From Amphiura filiformis (lineage: Eukaryota > Echinodermata > Ophiuroidea > Amphilepidida > Amphiuridae), in contig NC_092631.1 of the NCBI RefSeq assembly GCF_039555335.1, positions 4,369,501 to 4,433,500 on the forward strand: a DNA stretch of 64,000 bases, given 5' to 3'. Below the pieces are notes generated by a model. The model did no database searches. It had not been told where the DNA came from and saw nothing but the letters and a program-made list of their open reading frames with translations. The translations under genes and the position numbers were made by a program. Positions 38,501 through 50,500 of this stretch are shown piece after piece. Position 1 is the stretch's first letter, and each line of letters opens with the position of its first letter.

Positions 38501-41500
38501 CATTGAACATTTGGAGTACTTGATCTGGGTCTTAATCTCCATTGTAGAACCCTTCTTTTGTAGAAAACTCTATAGAATATTACTTTAACCATATGCATGA
38601 TTCATTATATTTAATGTTTTCTTTCCTTTCATAACATTCTTTCTTGTAATTGCATGCTTTCTCCTCACCATATTACCCATGATTCCCTGTGATACAGGAC
38701 AGCGATCAAAAGGTAAAGTGTCTGTGTGATTTACATCATTTTTTTAAAATGTTTAACTTCTTTTCTAAACTTTTGAATTATCCATTCTGTCCTTTTAAAA
38801 GACCATTCTTGTTACATTGCATAAAATGTACAACTACACATTACATCTTCAGTATCTATGGTTTTAGATAATTTATAAAAAATAATTTAAATTGGTTGCT
38901 CAAAGTGTTTACCAACTATATAACAAACCCAACATGACTTACAAAATGTGATTGGACACCACGAATCAGCCGTAAAGTTGGCCCCGGTCAATTTTGTTTT
39001 ATTTCGTGTTTAGAAAATATATATCATAAGCTTTAAAATGGTATATCATTTGACTTCAAATGATATCCAGAAGCTGGGTTATGGTTTGTTGAACTCTGTT
39101 CCCTCAACAAAATTGTAGCTTTTTTCGGTTCTACATGTGTCTCTTTTTCCACATTTCTGGTAATTAATATCAAACAGTCATAATTGGCGGTCATTTCAAA
39201 TCATCCCCAAGTCAGTGAGGTTTAGGAATGTCCTCTCATTTGTTAATTGTTGGTTATACATACAATGCTTTGTTATCCACCACTTGAACAGGATTTAGCC
39301 AAAGCAAACAAAGACCAGAACTATTCTATAGAAATAGGTAGAAGCTTATTATCCTCTTCAGCAATAGGATTATTGATTGGTTTAATGGTGTTTGATGAGA
39401 TACTTGTCGCACCTTATTGACATACCTATGAATACGACCTTCACATACATTTTTACACTGTAACTCAGAATGCAAATTGCAGAGTTTACGGCTCATTCAT
39501 AGTGTCCACTCACAAATATGATCACATGACAAAAAAAAGTTTAGTAAAATACACAATGCTACTTTCAAAATACTATTGTACATGTATGGTAACAGCAAGC
39601 TTAGTGTTTTTAACCAGTCATGATGGGACTAAGCAATGGCTGCTTAAGGGGAACACCTGGTTAACATAATTATATATAATTTGACATTGATAACAAAAGA
39701 TTGGCTTTTTGCATAGAAAATTAAGGAAGAAAGATGTTAAAAGTATGTTTTGATCCATATAACAGAGATCTGTATAAAAAGGTCTGTATTAAAGAGAGTG
39801 CACTGTATTTGAATGAAATGTACATGTAATGACATATGTGATGCGATCAAGCAAAATCAGTCGGAACTCGGCAATAATAAGTTTTCAGTTTCTTACAGGA
39901 TAGTTAAAAGCATTTACATATACAAAGCTGGATTTTGCAGAATCCCCATTGAAATTGAACAACCAGTTCTAAAGATATGAGTAATTAAAGAGTTTCCAAA
40001 ACAAGAAGAAACAAAAGGAAATATTTCCTTTGTTTGGCTATATCTCAAAATCAATAATTTCGAGTTCCGACTGATTTTGCTTGATCGCATCACATATGTG
40101 TATGTTAAATACAAACCATAGTTGAATTTCTATCATAAGATCTGTATGTGTAAAGCTGGCAACTCTAATAAGGAGAGAGTTCTTGCCGTAGCCTTGTGTG
40201 CAGCTTTTAAATGACTTCAACCTTATAATTCTATTTGCAGAGTGATGCAGACAGAAGCAGCAAAGAACATATTTGCCAAGTATGAGCAGATGATGGCACT
40301 GTTATCCAAGTAAGTTCAAATGAAATATATTACATTACATGTATATGAGACTTAATGCTCTAATATCCATTGGGCTATTCCATTTAAAATCCACACTACC
40401 CCTGTGGAAGATTTTGGAAATATCTTGCACAGGGGAGTATGAATTTCAAATGAAATTTACACATTAGCAGCTCCATTTGAAACTCACCCTCTCTTTGTGG
40501 AAGATTCAGGTTGAATCTTTCTCAGAGGGTGTATGAAATTGAAATGGAGCTGCCTAATGTGCTCATTGCATTTGAAATTCATACTCCCCTGTGGCAGATA
40601 TTTCCAAAATCTTCCACAGGGGTAGTGTGGATTTTAAATGGAATAGCCCATTGGCACGGTTCATTAAGCTCCAATCAATAAATTTATAGCTTAGAATTTG
40701 ACCACAAGTTGTAGAGTACTATGAAGTTTTATACCTAACTCATTGAAAGGTCTTTCTATGAATGTACAAACAGAGTATGTTAAGTGTTTCAGGAAAAAGT
40801 TTCTGAATTAAAACTTGATGTTGTGTGTGTTGATAATAGGTAATAAATTTTATGTGCAATTTATCATCTAAATTTGCTCAGGTAAGCAAATTTCCTCATT
40901 GAGTAATGGTGCAAGAATTGCTTTTGTTGCAAATATCTTCTAGTACGTACATGTATATAACTACTTCATTACTTATTCTTTATCAGATATGAAGAGAATG
41001 TGTACAAGGAATGGGTTGCTTCTGTAGACGAAACTTGCTCAACAACGCTCAATTTTCCACTGATCACTAGAAATGAGGAAACCAAACTTATCTCTGTCAA
41101 CTTTGACCCCAAGGTATGTTGTCATGCTAATAAAGACACTCAAATCAAATAGTCAAAGGAATGTATAATGATAGAATAAACAAAGTTTGTTTGTTAAAAA
41201 CCAATGTTGATTTGATTCCTTACTGTCTTATTTGTTTGACAAGTGCCTGTCATTTTCACCAAAACTGCCTGTCCAAAATTTGACCTCGAAAATATAAACC
41301 AGACCTCTTTCCCTTTGGAGATTCAGTCATTTCAAATATCTATTAATTTATTAGGCTGGTCTTGTTTGACACAGAACTTATTCAAGCATTATTTTTAGAA
41401 TTTAGCACCTGTCAAAGGTCTTAATTTTGCCTGTCCCAGCAGCAATCTGCCTGTTCAAAATGTTGGATGACTTCATCAGAATGATCCACTGATCCACTTT

Positions 41501-44500
41501 CCCAGTTGCAATTATTATTCCTTTTAATTCTTTAAAAGTGGATCATATAGGTGGTTTGGCAGATAAGTGTTTTCCTTAACCCTAACCGCCTAAGGGCTTT
41601 TTGGCAACGGGAAGGGAAAGAAGGAAGGAATAAAGAGATAAAAGAAGGAAAGATGTTGTTTGCTCTGGGTGGGATTCGAACCCAAGACCCCTCGCATGCC
41701 AGGCATGCCAGCGAAACCGTGCCTATATATCACTTAGGGTGATTGCGTCATCACACCATGTGAGATGCATGCACGAACAGCGCATATATAAAGTAGTATT
41801 TTGTAGTATACCATCCTGTTAGGGTTAAGTTTCTGTTGGAAGGTATTTTTCCTTCTCCTGTTTTCCATTGCTTATACAGCCTCTCGAGTATTTTTACTGT
41901 GCTCTATGTCAAGGATCTTTGCATCCTTCCCATTAATTATGTTATTGCATGGTCTGATATAGGTGACTTAGGTTCCTCTTGTTCTTTAAAGTTTTTAACT
42001 TTGGCTTTATGTTCTTAAACTCACGCCAAGTGAGCATAACTTCAGTGATCCAAATGATTTGACCATAACCATAATGCAGACTAATTTACCAAATGATGTA
42101 TTTTTACTTGTTCTCATTCCATAGTTGGTAGCTGTTCTTCGTGAGGTCAAATACCTTCTTATAAGGTCAGAGGAAGATATACCTGAAAGCGCCAACACAA
42201 TCTACGCAAAACATGAAACACTACGCAAATACGTTGCCAACCTAGACCTGACAGTCGCTTGGTACAACAAAATACGCACAACTGTCTTAGAAGTAGAATT
42301 TCCCCTTATAGAGGGACAGTTAGAGGACATAGATAGAAACCTGGAAAGGGCAGAAAAGATCTCAACTGGAACGGCGACGGCGTGTGGGATTACATTCAAC
42401 AGATACGGGATCAGGTGCGAGATTTGGAGAAGAGGGTCCAGCAGGCTAAAGATAATGTGGATATGATTAAGAAGATCATGGAGACGTGGGCTCAGAAGTC
42501 ATTGTTTGAGAGGAAGGAGATGAAGGAGAATGCCTTACTGGGATTGGACGACAGGAAAGAACGATTGAACAAACGATATGGGGAGATAACTTCTTCTGGC
42601 GTGAAGATACATGGACTTGCCGAGGTAGGTAGCCATGTGAAATCAAATTTGAGTAATTTTCAACTCATTAGGCACAGGATTGGCGTAACCCGACCGACCT
42701 TAAAAGTAGGCCCAACCCTAAAAAAAGAATTAAATTAACTTTAAAAAAAAGAAGAAAAAATTTCCAAGGCCTTTATCAAATACAATTTACAGCTTTAAAA
42801 GTAAAAAAAAAAAAAACCCTACCTACCTACCCTCATTTTTTATTATGTTGCGCCAATCAAACAATTTTCTTAGGCCTTATACATGCAGACTGTGTATAGG
42901 AATATCAGCGTATAAAAATCAAAATTGGACTTAACTGTCAGTGTTTTTATTGTGAACAACATGTCAAATTTGTCCAAGTCTTGCAGACTCTTTATTTGGG
43001 CAAATTTGTTCCTCAATTTTCTGAAATCAAGAGTATTTTGATGTATTTGTGGTTATTGCAATATCATGCATAGTGTGCAAGTAAATTTCAAATGATATAT
43101 AGGGTTTTTCTGTGTATGATTTGCAAATTAAATATTTTATTTAAACCAATATCATGACCTTTGACACATGGTTTCTTTTTTCTTTTACAATCACATCAAC
43201 AGGAAAACATGGGACTGTTTAAAACGGATGAATCTACTGACACATGGAAAGCCTATGTGGATTACCTGGATGATATGGTGGTCGATGGCTTCTTCAACTG
43301 TATCTATTGTAGTCTGCACTACTTGCTGGAAAACACAGATCCCAAAGTTTGTAGGATTCCATTGTTTGAAGCAAGGATGGAATTGCAGGTATGATGCAAG
43401 AATGTCAAATTAATATAAAAACAAATAATTCTGCTATGGACAACTTGTCAATTGTCAAAGGAACTTTTCAATTTGTTTTTCCCTGATCCTTTAATGTCTA
43501 CCACCAGGTGCATGTGAGAAACATGAAGTTTACCAAAAGAGAATTGAGTTGATCATTTGAGAAAAATTCCCAAAATGTTTCCTATTTGTTCTGTTTGTTT
43601 TTTATGAATCTTGTATTGGATCTTGTGACCTCTCAAGATCATAGAATCCATAGACAACAGGCAAAGTCCATGTGCTTTGTATGCTGAGAATTATCGCATA
43701 GTCACAAGGGCCTATCTTTCGATCTTGTGTGTCTACAAATCATTGCCAGCATTGTGTACCTTCCCATGATGCAATAGAAATGGAAAAATATGTGGTATTT
43801 GTGTTGTCCTTCACACTGCTTTGAACAATAGAGGCTGTCAGCCTTTCGCCATCTTGTGGGTACAAATGATCTGTGTGTTCATGCGTTGGACACTACGCGC
43901 AGGGCGTAGCTTGTCACGCCGCTGTTATTGCGCATCAATGCGGTGATTTTGCTGTTCACGCATGGAGATCGAACGACCATCACAGCGTGTACCCACAAGA
44001 TGGCGGCATATGATGTCACGCTGACGGCCTCTATTGGCCCTCAGTAACAGATGATGCCAGGACTTGGCCAGTTATTAGTCAACGTCTGTATATCATCAGT
44101 TATAATACACTCATATAAACTTGATCACATTCTTCACACCAATTATTATTTTATTTTATTGTCAGGTACCAGATATGACGTTTGTACCATCATTGGATTA
44201 TGGAGTCTCTGATGGTTTGTATGATTTAGTTGAGATGCTTATTAGCGACATCTACAAGATGGCGTCGTTGGTGAAGAGACTGGCAGAACACAATGGCACA
44301 CAACATTATCAGGTGAGAGGGAAGAGAATATATTTTTTGACAATTTGAACAATTTGAAGTGAAGTAACATATTTCTTTCAGGGTTGGGGAAACAAATCAA
44401 CTCACGATTAAGCAATATTTCTTAACTTAAAGTTAGTTGTCTTTGATTGTTGGCCCTGAAAGACAGTGCGTGTAATTTAGCTCATACATACTACTGGATC

Positions 44501-47500
44501 CTGTTTGGAAAAATGAAGACCCTGTTTATAACTTGATGTATTGCATGACTCAATGTGACAAATTCAGCAGCTTTTTTTCAGGCGACAAAACATCAAGACA
44601 AAGAACAAAGGCACAAGAAAGAAAACCATTTGATCAGAAAATCTCGGGAGAACTGAGAATAGCAGTGGAAAATGGAAAACTTGTTGTTTGTTGTAATGAG
44701 AAAATGCACACAAAAATGGCACGCTATATACTTGCTCCTATGGCTTTTGGCCTATTGGATCATTCCCGTTGAAATCCATACAACCCCTTTGACAGAAATG
44801 ACCATAATCTCCTACACAGGGGGTGTAGATTTTAAATGAAGTCACCCATTCAGATAATCCGGTTTGAAATTCACACTCCCTGTATGGGAGATTAGTAAGG
44901 GCATGTGTTCCATAGGTTTATGGATTTCAACTGCAATAGCCCATTGTATTTACTGAGTTGCATCCAGAATGGGGTAAATTCCCAGGGGAGTACTCAGTAC
45001 AAAATATGTACTACATATATAGGGGACATATCAATGGCCCTTTTTCTAGGCCAATTTTGGTATAGGGATGGGTCTTTTTTTCAAGATTTTCTTTTTTTAA
45101 TTTTTTGGAAAATATCCTAATTTTACCTCATTGTGCCAAAATTGTTGACATTTCTCCAAGATTTTGGGAAAATGTTGTAAAAACTAGTAAGAAAATTTGT
45201 GTTAAATCACCCATTCAGATAATCCGATTTGAAATTCACACTCCCTGTATGGGAGATTAGTAAGGGCATGTGTTCCATAGGTTTATGGATTTCAACTGTG
45301 ATAGCCCATTGTACTTACTGAGTTGCATCCAGAATGGGGTAAATTCCCAGGGGGTACTCGTACAAATTACCATATATAGGGGACATGTTGCAAACATGGG
45401 TAGCACTCTCAGCCTTTTGGTATATCAATGGCCCCTTTTCTAGGCCAATTTTGGTATATGGATGGGTCTTTTTTTCCAAATTTTCTTGTGAATTTTTTTT
45501 GGAAAATATCCTAATTTTACCTCATTGTGCCAAAATTTTTGACATTTCTCGCAAGATTTTGGGAAAATGTTGTAAAAACTATAAGAAAATTTGTGTTAAA
45601 TTTGGCTGAAAATTTTGACTTTTGGTATATCGATGGGTCCAAATTTTTTGAAAATTGGTATATTGATGAGTCCACTCTCAAATTCTCAGCAGCACACCCC
45701 TATCCTAACTTGAATACCCCAGGGGGTAAATTAGACCACCATGGGCAGTAAATTTATGAAACATGCTCTAAAATTTTCCCCCATTCATCACCATATTTTG
45801 ACAGACTGACCTTGAGGAAATGATGGAACTCTCTGAGATGCGTCAAGAACTGATGGACCGTGTGCAGACCATCATGAGCAAAGCCCAAGAATACCGTAAT
45901 TCCTTTGACAACTACGCCTATCTGTGGGTGGATGACAGGAAGGAATTTATGCGTCAATTCTTGCTCTATAATCATGTGTTGACGACAGAGGAGATTGAAG
46001 CCCACGCTGAGGAAGGAGTTCCTGAGTGTCCGCCTACACTGGATCAGTTCAAGGAACAGGTGAGTGGAAAGAATGTGTGATTTAATGCTCTGCATGCTAG
46101 GCGTAGGCTTCAACATCCAAGATTTGAGATATTTTCATTTTAATGCATTTTTTCATGCTGTGGATTCCAAATATGATCATGAAAATGTACAATTCTTAAT
46201 TTAATTTTTAAAAGAAATTTTGAAACATATCGTCTGCAGTGGAATGTGACAATTTTGACCTTTCGTATTGAAAATAATAATTTGCATTTTTTTTTCCAAA
46301 GGACATACAAATTTGAGGTCTTTTGGGGGAAAACAATGTATATCTTCAATACTTCAATGATGTTAATTTTACTTTGAGGACTGTTAAATGTCCAAAAATA
46401 TCAATTTTTAATAATTTGCCATAAAATTTGTATTATAGCAAAAATTTCAAAAAATCAAAATTATTTGATATCAGAAGGACAGGTATTTAGAATGCAATTT
46501 TGTGTGACTTGTGTGTGCTCTCAGATCCCACAAAAAATACTGTGCAAATGTTGCTATTTCATTTCTAAGGGCATATCATACTATCAGTCACAGCGAGCGA
46601 TAATCGCCAGTAATTAAACGCTTAACATTTAGCGTTTTCACAGTAGCTACCAGTGTCCAGTTGCAGCTAGTAACATAGCCAAAAAGTTGCCATCAAATCA
46701 ATCGGTTGTGATTTGATGCTAGGGCATGCTAGTGACTTATTGATCAGATATCGGCAATCACTTTTCCGATAAGCGGTAGAAGTTGTGTTATAAAACAGTG
46801 ATTGCTTAGTATAATATGGCCTTTAACTTCAAGAAAACTGAAAATAATGTGGCTCATGGTATTTTATGAGTAAGCTTAAACCAAAATTATTAATTTGTTT
46901 TATTTATTCAGGTTGACTCCTATGAGACAATCTACACAGAAGTAGACGCTGTACAACCAGTTGCAACATTTGATAACTGGTTCCGAGTCGATGGTAAACC
47001 ATTCAAGCAAGCCTTACTTAACATCATCAAGAAATGGAGCTTCATGTTCAAACAGCATCTCATAGACCATGTTACTAACAGGTATGATTAGTGATGTTCC
47101 ACAAGGATCAATTTTAGGTCCCTTGTGTCATGAACACTATATATCTGAGTCTGACCTAATGGTTAGGATGGTCAAAATCAAAAACAAAATCAAGTGCAGC
47201 ACTCAAATGGTCAATATGAGAGGCTGTTGTGGGGGTGCTTGATTTTATTTTGGGTGGGGATCTACTTCTGGGAGCGGAATTCTAAAAACTTACCCCCCAA
47301 ATTATACTAAATATAATTAAAACTAGACTAAGCTGTGGTCTAACCCACGAACACAGCCGTGTTGTTACCCCTAATGACCTTTGACCCCAAAATATATGAA
47401 AACGGCCATAGACATTGGCTAAAGTCAATGCATGGGTGCATGGCACCACTTTGCTATGTTACTTGTGGCAGAAGGGCATTTTGAAGTTTTTTCGTCTCAG

Positions 47501-50500
47501 ACCGGAAGTGACCCCTTAATGACATTTGACCCCAAATAAAAAAATACCACATATGAATTGGGTACCCACAATTCATGTGTGAACATACCGTTACTGTCCT
47601 ATGTTTTTCTTAGCAAATAAAAAATTTTGACGGTTTTTCGTTTTATACCGGAAGTGACCCCTTAATGACCTTTGACCCCAAATAAAAAAATACCACGTAT
47701 GAACTGGGTAACCACAATTCATGTGTGAACATACCGTTACTGTCCTATGTTTTTCTTAGCAAATAAAAAATGTTGAAGGTTTTTCGTTTTATACGGAAGT
47801 GACCCCTTAATGACCTTTGACCCCAAATCTGTGAGGACCCCATAGACACTGGGTAATAGCAATGCATGTGTGCAAGTGGTGTCACTGTCATACGTAATTT
47901 GTGGGAGAAGAAGCATTTTAAAGGTATTTCGTTTTATACCGAAGTGGCCCTTAATGACCTTTGACCCTAAATAAAAAAAAAAAATACCACATATACACAG
48001 GGTAAATACAATTTATGTGTGAACATACCGTTACTGTCCTATGTTTTTCTTAGCAAATAAAAAAAATTGAAGGTTTTTCGTTTTATACCGGAAGTGACCC
48101 CTTAATGACCTTTGACCCTAAATCTGTGAGGACCCTATAGACACTGGATAATGGCAATGCATGTGTGCAAGTGGTGTCACTGTCCTACGTAATTTGTGAG
48201 AGAAGAAGCATTTTGAGTTGAAATCACGTTTTTGACCCCTATGACCCCTCGTGACCTTTGACCCCATGAGTTTCATGTGACATGTAGGGGCATGGTCAAT
48301 GATGGTTGTGACTAAGTTAGGTCAAAATCAGTGTAAGTATGTAAGTGCTAGAGCAAATGTAGTGGTCGGCAGAAAGAAGAAAGAAGAAGAATTAGCTGTG
48401 GTCTAAGACCACGAACACAGCCGTGTTGTGACCCCTTATTGACCTTTGACCCCAAAATATATGAAAGTCCCATAGACATTGGCTAGTGTCAATGTACATT
48501 TGCATGTGGCATCACTATGCCATGTTACTTGTGGCAGAAGGGGCATTTTGAAGATTTTTCGTCTCAGGCCGGAAGTGACCCCTTGATGACCTTTGACCCA
48601 AAATAAAAAAATACCACATATACACTAGGTAACCACAATTCATATATGAACATACTGTTACTGTCCTTTGTTTTTCTTAGCTAATAAAAAAATTTTGAAG
48701 GTATTTCGTTTTATACGGAAGTGACCCCTTAATGACCTTTGACCCCAAATCTGTGAGGACCCCATAGACACTGGGTAATAACTATTCATGTGTGCAAGTG
48801 GTGTCACTGTCCTCGTAATTTGTGGGAGAAGAAGCATTTTAAATTTATTTCGTTTTATACCGTAAGTGGCCACTTAATGACCTTTGACACTAAATAAAAA
48901 AATACCACATATACACAGGGTAACAACAATTTATGTGTGAACATATCTTTACTGTCCTATGTTTTTCTTAGCAAATAAAAATTTTTGAAGTTTTTTCGTT
49001 TTATACCGGAAGTGACCCCTTAATGACCTTTGACCCCAAATCTGTGAGGACCCCATAGACACTGGATAATAACAATGCATGTGTGCAAGTGGTGTAACTC
49101 TCCTACGTAATCTGTTAGAGAAGAAGCATTTTGAGTTGAAATCACGTTTTTGACCCCTATGACCCCTGCGTGACCTTTGACCCCACGAGTTTCATATGAC
49201 ATGTAGGGGCATGGTCAATGATGGTTGTGACCAAGTTAGGTCAAAATCGGTGTAAGCATGTAAGTGCTAGAGCAAATGTAGTGGTCGGCAGAAAGAAGAA
49301 GAAGAAAGAAAGAAGAAAGAACCTGTAAGAAAAAAGACACAGCCGTGACTAACGTCACGGCTGTGTAAAGAGGCCCAAAAATATGCTGATTATTATCTAG
49401 ATTTTAAAATGATTTCTAAAATTACGCTTCTTTTGCCGAAAAATTATGAAATTTCTATGATAAATTTTGTTACACGATAATGAAAAAGCACATTTCCAAA
49501 TTTAGCACAAAACTTTGAAAATGTACGCTTCTCTAAACCAATTTTTGTAATATTGCAACCAATCAAACATAAAAGCCTGGTAATTCAACCCTTTTCAGCC
49601 ATACATTCCCGTACCCTCCTATTCACAAAAATCCTCCAGAGGGTGCCGGGCATCATTTTTAGCTAAATATCAACCAAACAATTACTAGTAACTATTCCTT
49701 TCTTACAGTTTGAGTGAGCTGAAGGAGTTCATCAAAGTGACTGATGAAGGTTTGAGACAGGATGTTGAGGATGGCGATTACGATGGTCTGGTGGACTGCA
49801 TGGGTCATCTGCTGGCGGTCAAGGACAGACAGGATTCCACTGATGAGATGTTTGAGCCACTTAAGCAGACTATTGAATTGCTGAAGACTTATGAACAAGA
49901 AATGTCAGAGGAGGTCCACACTCAGTTACAGGTGAGTTGGCAATTATTAGGCCACAAAAATAAAGACTTTAAAAGAGTTTTTGATTTGTCAAAACCAATT
50001 GAAGAAACTTGTTTTTGCCAAATAACATTTGAAAATAAATCAAAATAAATTTGTCAACATATTACCACTTCATTTTAGGTACTTTATGTTGGAATATTCA
50101 TACAACTCAATTAAAAGGGTGTCAAAACCCCATAAGTTGCTGCTTTCAAGGAGTTTTGGCATCATTTTAGGCTAATTGGAATGTGTTTAGGTCATAAGAA
50201 AATGGCAAATTTGGTTACTTTTACATTTCCCATTGAGTATGCAGGAGAGGCAGAGAGTATAATAAGCCCAATCGCCATTCTAACTTCCGATTTTTGAGAG
50301 CAGTTTTGGGACACTTTGACCTCTGACATATCGAGAAAATTGACGTAATTATTATTAATTTTCTTATTATTGACGTAATGTTGATCATTAAAAATACTAA
50401 ATAATTAATGTATAAAATACTAATATTTTTTATATTTGTTTTAATTATTGTAAAACATTTTAGATTATATTTTGTACGCATACAAAAACCCAATATTTCT

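Noticed and set aside
41640..41745. Functional tRNA gene
   Set aside because: Strong B box but no closing acceptor or D stem.
45754..46116. 120-codon minus-strand frame
   Set aside because: Antisense shadow of dynein exon 15, which has proper splice sites and conserved protein on the plus strand.
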